From: a bacterium
GTDB taxonomy: Bacteria; UBA9089; CG2-30-40-21; SBAY01
DNA: 5,321 bases
Assembly: GCA_040757115.1 (NCBI GenBank)
Contig: JBFLYA010000255.1
Span: 1-5,321 of the forward strand
Direction of reading: 5' to 3'
Shown: positions 1 to 4,319 of the stretch, piece after piece
Position numbering within the stretch: the first letter of the stretch is position 1
Layout: each line of letters begins with the position of its first letter
The notes under the pieces: generated by a model
Seen by the model: only the letters and a program-made list of their open reading frames with translations
Told to the model about the DNA's origin: nothing
Database searches by the model: none
Position numbers and translations under genes: made by a program

Positions 1-1701
1 TACCAAAATGATGGCCAGAGTGCACAAACCTACACCATTACTACCAGCCTGATACCCGACCCGGACCCAGATAGATTCGAACCAAATGATAATTTTGATA
101 AGGCGGTAAAGATAGAATTAGGCCAGATAATTACCGCTACTATTGCCCCTCAAAAGGATAATGATTATTTCAAGCTTAACATTCCGAAAAAAGGGACATT
201 TAGTGCTGTTGTTTCTGAGGTGCCGAAGGAAATTAATCCCTTTTTTGCGATGTATGATTCAAATAAAGAGTGGATGAGGAGTGCTCGTGGAGATTATGGT
301 CAGGGTGTAAGTATCCAGTTTACCTCACTTCCGGCAGGGGATTATTACTTACGGCTATGTGCCCAGGATGATGGGCAGAGTGCTCAGGCATACAAACTTA
401 CGACTAATTTTGGTTCCCCTGAAATAACACTACCTATGGCTAAAATTACCTCTCCTCAACCCAATTCTCTTCTCTCAGATACAATAACTATATTGGGCAC
501 GGCAACGGCTGAGAATTTCTTGAATTATGTATTCCAATACGGCACTGGCAGCACACCTACCTCCTGGCTAACGATTGCTACTTCCACCACACCAGTTATA
601 AATGGCACTTTAGCTACCTGGAATACTACCCTGTTAGAAGATGGGACTTATACCTTATGCCTGACAGTAAAAGACAAATTAAACAATATCGCTACAGATA
701 CGGTAGTGATAGGTATAGACAATACACCACCAGTACTTCAGATTACTTATCCGGTGAATAATTCTATCATTATGCAAGCGACTATTCCCGTTACCGGCAC
801 TGCTGATGATGAACATCTATTAAATTGGACACTTGAATATGGGGCAGGCTATACCCCTCAAACCTATACATTAGTTGCCAGTTCCACTATTTCTGTTATT
901 TCTGGTACTTTAGGGTCAATCTTCTTACCTACAGGTTCATACACATTAAAATTAACTGCAAAGGACATAACCAATAAAATAGCTACCCATACCGTATCAT
1001 TTATAATTATTCAAGCTATGCCTACCCCCGCAGAAATTCTACAAAAGGTAGCCGATAATCTTAATAAGATTAATGATATGAAGGCGGAGATTACGAATTG
1101 GGGAACGAGTACTATTACCGGATGGGGGACAGTGACAATTAAAACATTTGGTCCTACTCAAAAGACATATCTTGAGAAAAAACCAGATAAGATAAAAATT
1201 GAATCCCCTACTGAGAATATGGCTTATATCATAGATGGAGATGTGATGTATGTAAAATTATTTGGTGTTTGGAATCCCTGGACAAAGATATCAGAAACTT
1301 TTGGAATAAATCCATCAGAATTGAATATATTGTCTCCTGAATATCTTCAGGCAAATGAAGTTATTATTAAAGAGTATCTGAATACCTCCGAAGGCAACAT
1401 TTATATATTAGAAACCACTCCCAAAGGAACAGAAACTGGAAAATGGAAAATGATTTCGTATATTAACTATGATAAAGGCATAGTGACTAAAAGTGAAACT
1501 TATGATGTTGAAAATAATCTTATAGGTAGTGTAGAGTATTCAGAGTTTATTTTAGATTCTTCCAGTAGTGCCTGGCTGGCGACTAAATGTATTAATAGAG
1601 ATATGTGGGAAGGATTTAGCAAAGTTACAGAGACTATTTATAGTAATATTCAGATAAATACAGGTATCCCTGATAGTGAATTTGAGCCGGTATTTGAATA
1701 G
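1..1701 (+). CDS. Multidomain exported protein (PPC - Ig-like - Ig-like - LolA-like), 5' end outside window
   Basis: The frame is open from the first base to the TAG at 1699-1701 (566 codons), so the true start lies upstream; the GTG at 220 falls inside a domain and is not the start. Codons 1-17 are the end of one PPC-type beta-sandwich: QNDGQSAQTYTITT closely matches QDDGQSAQAYKLTT at codons 122-135, showing tandem repeats. A D/P-rich linker leads to a full PPC domain (about 27-137) opening with EPND and ending with the usual AGDYYLR strand. Two Ig-like repeats follow (about 147-242 and 245-337), each with a 'sP.n.' start, a 'v.GTA' strand and a 'Y.l.ltakD' strand. Codons 341-566 resemble LolA/COG2834 proteins: an amphipathic start, a beta-rich core with KTYLEKKPDKIKIE, and YILETTPKG. 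PPC and Ig modules usually occur in exported proteins; LolA-like folds bind lipid or lipoprotein acyl chains. The substrate is unknown. Domain assignments are by eye; LolA is the least certain. Confidence 0.8.
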   Translation, partial: YQNDGQSAQTYTITTSLIPDPDPDRFEPNDNFDKAVKIELGQIITATIAPQKDNDYFKLNIPKKGTFSAVVSEVPKEINPFFAMYDSNKEWMRSARGDYGQGVSIQFTSLPAGDYYLRLCAQDDGQSAQAYKLTTNFGSPEITLPMAKITSPQPNSLLSDTITILGTATAENFLNYVFQYGTGSTPTSWLTIATSTTPVINGTLATWNTTLLEDGTYTLCLTVKDKLNNIATDTVVIGIDNTPPVLQITYPVNNSIIMQATIPVTGTADDEHLLNWTLEYGAGYTPQTYTLVASSTISVISGTLGSIFLPTGSYTLKLTAKDITNKIATHTVSFIIIQAMPTPAEILQKVADNLNKINDMKAEITNWGTSTITGWGTVTIKTFGPTQKTYLEKKPDKIKIESPTENMAYIIDGDVMYVKLFGVWNPWTKISETFGINPSELNILSPEYLQANEVIIKEYLNTSEGNIYILETTPKGTETGKWKMISYINYDKGIVTKSETYDVENNLIGSVEYSEFILDSSSSAWLATKCINRDMWEGFSKVTETIYSNIQINTGIPDSEFEPVFE

Positions 1702-1719
1702 GGGGTAAAATCAAAAGGC

Positions 1720-1727
1720 AAAGGAGG
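1720..1727 (+). promoter_or_regulatory. Orphaned Shine-Dalgarno (AAAGGAGG) formerly serving the propeller gene
   Basis: AAAGGAGG is a near-perfect ribosome binding site but has no start codon at usable distance. If the transposon at 1735-2145 and one copy of its 8-bp target duplication are removed, the site lies nine bases (ACTTTTCAA) before the ATG now at 2156, an ideal spacing. The present ATG has only a pyrimidine-rich sequence (GACTTTTCAA) directly upstream and no visible Shine-Dalgarno. Confidence 0.8.
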
Positions 1728-1734
1728 ACTTTTC
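1727..1734. repeat. Left 8-bp target-site duplication (GACTTTTC)
   Basis: GACTTTTC directly precedes the left terminal repeat of the 411-bp element and is repeated exactly at 2146-2153 directly after the right terminal repeat. An 8-bp direct repeat abutting both ends is the signature of transposition, and eight bases is the length known for IS66-family insertions. Confidence 0.85.
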
Positions 1735-1759
1735 GTAAGAGTTCAGGTAGGATAAAAAT

Positions 1760-1795
1760 AAGGAGAAAGGGAGAAGATGGAGAAGTGGAGAAAAG
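1760..1795. repeat. Purine-rich left arm of long inverted repeat (partner 2077-2110)
   Basis: This is an almost pure A/G tract built of GGAGAA-like units. Its reverse complement is found imperfectly at 2077-2110 as CTCC/TTCTCC units on the + strand. Shared blocks include AAGGAGAAA at the outer side and TTCTCC/GGAGAA units inside. The pair forms the stem of the outer 411-bp element. Low-complexity composition makes part of the similarity trivial, but the placement is symmetrical about the element centre. Confidence 0.65.
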
Positions 1796-1848
1796 AAGAG
1801 TTAGGTGATAGGATTATTAATGTCTGTATTAATGTCCATAAAAAGTTA
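1777..1848 (+). pseudogene. Possible remnant: N-terminus of a GxxExxY-family gene
   Basis: An ATG at 1777 opens a frame with EELGDRIINVCINVHKKL, preceded by an AAGGGAGAAG purine run. This resembles the start of GxxExxY proteins (PF13366, a PD-(D/E)XK-like family), typically EL..KIIG.A.EVHKELGPG. The frame is broken at the TA marking the left end of the 188-bp element, inside which it stops at 1858-1860. If that element and one TA are removed, the next codon is GGA, restoring HKKLG as in the family. Beyond that the frame runs 29 more codons to TAA at 2122-2124 without recognisable GxxExxY sequence, so most of the gene had been lost already. It is very short and non-functional; the match rests on about 18 residues recalled from memory of the family. 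Confidence 0.45.
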
Positions 1849-2034
1849 GTGTCGTGTTGAACAAATAACGCACGGAATTTGATTCTGGTAACTGGTGATT
1901 GGTAACTGGTAATTAAATACCGTTGGGCTGAGCTCAGGGCGAAACTATTTAACCAATTACCAGTTACCAATTATCCGTTTGCAGGTTACGAAACCTGATG
2001 ATGCCCCGTGCAAAAGTTACTCAACACGACACTA
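1847..2034. mobile_element. 188-bp palindromic MITE nested in the outer element, TA-flanked
   Basis: TAGTGTCGTGTTGA (1847-1860) and TCAACACGACACTA (2021-2034) are perfect 14-bp inverted repeats. A further inverted match, GCACGG/CCGTGC (1870-1875 and 2006-2011), lies at the same distance from each end, extending the imperfect terminal repeat to about 29 bp. Each end begins with TA, consistent with duplication of a TA target as in the IS630/Tc1/mariner superfamily. A second inverted pair lies inside (1898-1914 and 1955-1971), and a small stem-loop CAGGTT-ACGA-AACCTG occurs at 1982-1997. No coding capacity is convincing. It sits almost exactly between the two arms of the outer element (about 114 and 111 bp). 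Confidence 0.8.
1887..1971. repeat. Internal hairpin with GGTAACTGGT direct repeats
   Basis: GGTAACTGGT occurs twice with a 14-base period (1887-1896, 1901-1910). ATTGGTAACTGGTAATT (1898-1914) is exactly reverse-complemented at 1955-1971, so a 17-bp stem with a 40-base loop can form. The loop carries the palindrome CTGAGCTCAG (1928-1937), followed by GGGCGAA. It resembles dispersed REP-like palindromes with a CTCAGGGCGAA end, which is a recollection rather than a search result. Confidence 0.75.
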
Positions 2035-2076
2035 GGATTGATGTCCAAAGGGTGGAGCAAGGAAAAGTTTGAGCCA

Positions 2077-2110
2077 TTTCTCCAATTCTCCCTTTTCCCC
2101 ATTTCTCCTT
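2077..2110. repeat. Pyrimidine-rich right arm of long inverted repeat (partner 1760-1795)
   Basis: This C/T-rich tract of TTCTCC units ends in ATTTCTCCTT, the reverse complement of AAGGAGAAA(T) in the left arm at 1760-1768. Together with the terminal repeats it makes the outer element a large imperfect palindrome. Confidence 0.65.
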
Positions 2111-2145
2111 GTTTACACTTCTAATGTATAGCCCTGAACGGTTAC

Positions 2146-2153
2146 GACTTTTC
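2146..2153. repeat. Right 8-bp target-site duplication (GACTTTTC)
   Basis: This is an exact copy of 1727-1734, directly abutting the right terminal repeat (2133-2145). It ends two bases before the ATG of the propeller gene, so the insertion lies just outside the coding region. Confidence 0.85.
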
Positions 2154-2155
2154 AA

Positions 2156-3148
2156 ATGAGTAGTAAGAAGGTAGTGTTATCAGGATTAGGGATTGTGGGT
2201 ATTCTTCTTTTTGGATATGCAATATATTATGCCATTTTCCCTGTTACTACAGAGTCAGATTTAGTTTCCTATCATGCACCTTGCTGGGGAGAGAAAAACA
2301 AGATTTATTTTATAAAGAAGGTGAGTTTTGCCAGGAAGATATTAAATCCTATGTCGCTATTAAGCATAGGTTTTTTTGGGGGCGGAGATTATTTACCAGA
2401 TCATACTGAGGTATATCTGTGTTCGATGAATTATGATGGGACAGATAAGAAGGAGATAGTAAAGATTGGGGATACAGATGATAACACTTACTGGCTGCCA
2501 ATGTATCTTGATTATTGTAAGGCAAATAATTTACTACTTTTGTCAGGTGGAATGCATCCTGCAAGGGGAGAAGTTTACCAGGGTATATATACAATAAAAT
2601 CAGATGGGAGAGATAAAAGGAAGATTTCAGAGGTAGGTTTGCATGCCACATGGTCACCTGATGGGAGACAAATAGTACATAGTGGAGGTTTTATAATGAA
2701 TGCAGATGGAAGTAATAACCATCCTATTTTTAGTAAAAATTCAGAATGTTGGGGAAAAAGCCGAGACTTTATCTGGTCACCCAGAGGCGACTTGATTGCC
2801 TTTGTTTGCCACGGCTGGATATATACCATGAAACCAGATGGAAGCGAGAGGAGGAAGGTGTGTAAGGGGGATCGTCTCAAGGGATGGACATTGGATGGTA
2901 AGGAGATTATTGGGGATGGATATACGGTTAGATTAGATAGCAAAGAAGAAAAATTATTGTATGACGCAGAAGCAGGAACATATTGGGGAGGAAGATATTC
3001 GTTGGACGGAAGGTTTATGCTCGGGGAAATAGGTTTTGTTGTCCGTGATATAGAAACGATGAAAACTATAAATCTTTTTGCTGATATTGAAATTAAAGGT
3101 AAACATCGAGAGCATTTTGTCTATAAGAGACCGAATAATATTTGGTAG
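2156..3148 (+). CDS. Membrane-anchored TolB/WD40-like beta-propeller protein (copy 1)
   Basis: The 330-residue protein begins with a short basic segment (SSKK) and one hydrophobic helix (about 6-29), then an extracytoplasmic domain. No lipobox or clear cleavage site is seen, so an N-terminal anchor is likely. Propeller blades of the TolB/PD40 type are visible: YLCSMNYDGTDKKEIV (87-102), IYTIKSDGRDKRKIS (144-158), TWSPDGRQIV (165-174), IMNADGSN (180-187), IWSPRGDLIAFV (206-217), YTMKPDGSERRKV (223-235), WTLDGKEI (244-251) and YSLDGRF (281-287). Such propellers usually act in protein-protein contacts; no catalytic residues are evident and the partner is unknown. ATG 2156 is chosen because it aligns with the paralogue at 4320 and an in-frame stop lies at 2135-2137. 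No Shine-Dalgarno precedes it, because a transposon separates the gene from its original site at 1720-1727; translation may be reduced. The next gene follows after 16 bases. Confidence 0.85.
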   Translation: MSSKKVVLSGLGIVGILLFGYAIYYAIFPVTTESDLVSYHAPCWGEKNKIYFIKKVSFARKILNPMSLLSIGFFGGGDYLPDHTEVYLCSMNYDGTDKKEIVKIGDTDDNTYWLPMYLDYCKANNLLLLSGGMHPARGEVYQGIYTIKSDGRDKRKISEVGLHATWSPDGRQIVHSGGFIMNADGSNNHPIFSKNSECWGKSRDFIWSPRGDLIAFVCHGWIYTMKPDGSERRKVCKGDRLKGWTLDGKEIIGDGYTVRLDSKEEKLLYDAEAGTYWGGRYSLDGRFMLGEIGFVVRDIETMKTINLFADIEIKGKHREHFVYKRPNNIW

Positions 3149-3154
3149 AGGAGG
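3148..3154 (+). promoter_or_regulatory. Ribosome binding site GAGGAGG of the lipase-like gene
   Basis: GAGGAGG begins on the last base of the preceding TAG stop and lies ten bases before ATG 3165. It supports that start and tight coupling to the propeller gene upstream. Confidence 0.8.
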
Positions 3155-3164
3155 TGGCTGTTAA

Positions 3165-4163
3165 ATGAAAAAAATTTGTATCTATAGTCTATTAATAGTA
3201 TGTTTGTTGAATAGTAAGGTATCTGCTGAGGATTTTACCTGGGGTAGTTGTACTACCTATGCACCTATGCCTGTATTGTTTATCCATGGGATTAACTCTA
3301 ATATGCTAACATGGGAAAAGGCTATTGGTAGTTTAACACAATACTTTGATGAGTATAGGTTAGTAAGATTTAATGAACCATCACCAAAGGGTTATATATC
3401 CCTTCACGAAACTGATAAAACTAAAGGAGTCACTTACTTCAAAGACGAACAGACAGGTTATGAGTCCCCCGCCAAACTCTATTTAGAGGCGTTTGATTAT
3501 GGTGGAGAGGATTATTCACAGAGTTTTAAGCCAACTGGTTCTTATCAGCCAGAGCTTAAAAAAATTATTGAAGGAGATGATAAGTCTCCAGGGATATTAA
3601 AATCATACTATGGGGAGAACTATAGTACTGCTACAGATAAACTCATTATTGTAGGCTATTCACAGGGTGGATTAATCGCAAGAGAATATGTGCAGAGTAA
3701 CCCAGACCAGGCTAAACATGTAAAACGCCTGATTACTATTGATACACCACATTATGGGACTGATGTTATAGCTAATTTAGTTGCTATTACCATGACAAAC
3801 CCATCTCTTTCGCCTGGAACAACACGTAACTTCTGGGGGTATATATTATATCCCTTCCTCCCTTCAGATCTTAAGAATGCTGTAAAAGCAATTGAACGAG
3901 GTGATGTTGGACTCGGTGACTTACTACCTCATAGCAATTATCTAAATAATCTTAATAAACTCTCTGTCCCTGAGAATATTGAATATATTTGTTTGGTAGG
4001 TAAGGTTATAATTCCAGAATTTCCATATATAGCTGATACTGATAATGTCGTTATGGGTTATAGTCAAAGGGCAGAAAAAATACAACCTCAACTATTTCCA
4101 CTAAAACCAAAAATAATTGAGCAAAAAATTCCCTGGGATTATATAATTAACTTACCGGGATAG
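3165..4163 (+). CDS. Secreted alpha/beta-hydrolase, lipase-like, probably truncated at the C-terminus
   Basis: The 332-residue product starts with a typical Sec signal peptide (MKK, hydrophobic 4-15, likely cleavage VSA|ED after residue 21). Alpha/beta-hydrolase hallmarks follow in order: the VLFIHGINSN oxyanion strand (37-46), the nucleophile elbow GYSQGG with Ser166, the DTPHYGTD loop (193-200) typical of lipase/PGAP1-like esterases, and a probable acid-residue region DTDNVVMGYSQ (291-301; Asp291 or Asp293). It presumably hydrolyses an ester bond outside the cytoplasm; the substrate cannot be read. The frame ends 31 residues after that region at TAG 4161-4163, with no His in the remaining tail, whereas such lipases need a C-terminal catalytic His. 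In the -1 frame the sequence continues as G-I-E-H-T-N. One added G in the GGG at 4157-4159 would give LPGIEHTN, a plausible His motif. The gene is probably frameshifted and possibly inactive, unless this is an assembly error. Confidence 0.85.
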   Translation: MKKICIYSLLIVCLLNSKVSAEDFTWGSCTTYAPMPVLFIHGINSNMLTWEKAIGSLTQYFDEYRLVRFNEPSPKGYISLHETDKTKGVTYFKDEQTGYESPAKLYLEAFDYGGEDYSQSFKPTGSYQPELKKIIEGDDKSPGILKSYYGENYSTATDKLIIVGYSQGGLIAREYVQSNPDQAKHVKRLITIDTPHYGTDVIANLVAITMTNPSLSPGTTRNFWGYILYPFLPSDLKNAVKAIERGDVGLGDLLPHSNYLNNLNKLSVPENIEYICLVGKVIIPEFPYIADTDNVVMGYSQRAEKIQPQLFPLKPKIIEQKIPWDYIINLPG

Positions 4164-4171
4164 AGCATACA

Positions 4172-4309
4172 AATAATGCGTGGATTGCTACTAAATGTGT
4201 TGATGAAGATATGTGGGAGGGATATAGTAAAGTTACTGAGACTATCTATACGAAGAGCCAAATTAATACTGGTCTTGCTGATAGTGAATTTGAGCCAACA
4301 TTTGAATAG
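4172..4309 (+). pseudogene. Orphan C-terminal fragment of a LolA-like gene
   Basis: In frame +2, codons from 4172 read NNAWIATKCVDEDMWEGYSK and continue to QINTGLADSEFEPTFE before TAG 4307-4309. This aligns without gaps to the last 45 residues of the LolA-like protein ending at 1701 (AWLATKC, DMWEG, SKVTETIY, QINTG, DSEFEP, FE all shared). The frame is open only from 4151, with TAA at 4148-4150, and has no start codon at its head; upstream sequence belongs to the lipase-like gene. It is therefore the 3' stub of a second LolA-like gene whose body was deleted or replaced. Restoring one G near 4157-4159 would place it in frame with the lipase (3165-4309, 381 residues), so it may be the tail of a former fusion protein. 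Its stop overlaps the ribosome binding site of the next gene. Confidence 0.85.
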
Positions 4310-4313
4310 GAGG
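4308..4313 (+). promoter_or_regulatory. Ribosome binding site AGGAGG of propeller copy 2
   Basis: AGGAGG overlaps the TAG stop of the LolA remnant and lies six bases before ATG 4320. It favours 4320 over the in-frame ATG at 4326 and shows the tight spacing that the LolA-like/TolB-like pair probably had before the insertion in copy 1. Confidence 0.8.
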
Positions 4314-4319
4314 GAACAG

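Larger units (their letters stand above)
1735..2145. mobile_element. 411-bp non-autonomous transposon (MITE-like), IS66-type ends
   Basis: The left end GTAAGAGTTCAGG (1735-1747) and the right end CCTGAACGGTTAC (2133-2145) are inverted repeats matching at 11 of 13 positions. Both element ends therefore read 5'-GTAA inward and are flanked by exact 8-bp duplications (1727-1734, 2146-2153). IS66-family elements are known for GTAA termini and 8-bp duplications, so an IS66-mobilised, transposase-less derivative is the best guess. Subterminal arms are a purine-rich stretch (1760-1795) and its pyrimidine-rich inverted partner (2077-2110), giving the element hairpin potential. It encodes no transposase and has been split near its centre by a second element (1847-2034); without that it would be about 223 bp. 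It separates the LolA-like gene from the downstream propeller gene and removes the latter from its Shine-Dalgarno. Confidence 0.85.

Noticed and set aside
220-222. GTG at 220 as start of the first gene
   Set aside because: The frame is open to base 1, the PPC domain begins well before it at EPND, and no ribosome binding site precedes it.
1743-1970. 75-codon minus-strand reading frame in the intergenic region
   Set aside because: It lies entirely within the nested repeat elements, crosses the inner element's terminal repeat and its low-complexity arms, and has no recognisable motif or ribosome binding site.
1982-1997. CAGGTT-ACGA-AACCTG stem-loop as a transcription terminator
   Set aside because: The stem is only six base pairs and no T-run follows, so it is better seen as part of the palindromic inner element.
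1847-2034. CRISPR or phage attachment site
   Set aside because: Repeats are inverted terminal repeats and a two-copy tandem unit, without regular spacers, an integrase or a tRNA gene nearby.
2111-2135. Possible outward promoter (TTTACA ... TATAGC) at the right end of the transposon
   Set aside because: Spacing between the hexamer-like sequences is about nine bases, far too short for a sigma-70 promoter, and the region is AT-rich enough to give such matches by chance.
2349-2943. Two overlapping minus-strand frames (2349-2657, 2575-2943) inside propeller copy 1
   Set aside because: They are antisense to a gene with clear propeller motifs; their Ser/Leu/Pro-rich content is what reverse reading of the blade codons gives.
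4151-4170. Programmed -1 ribosomal frameshift joining lipase and LolA tail
   Set aside because: No canonical X-XXY-YYZ slippery heptamer and no evident downstream hairpin are visible; a simple base loss in the G-run or a sequencing error is more likely.
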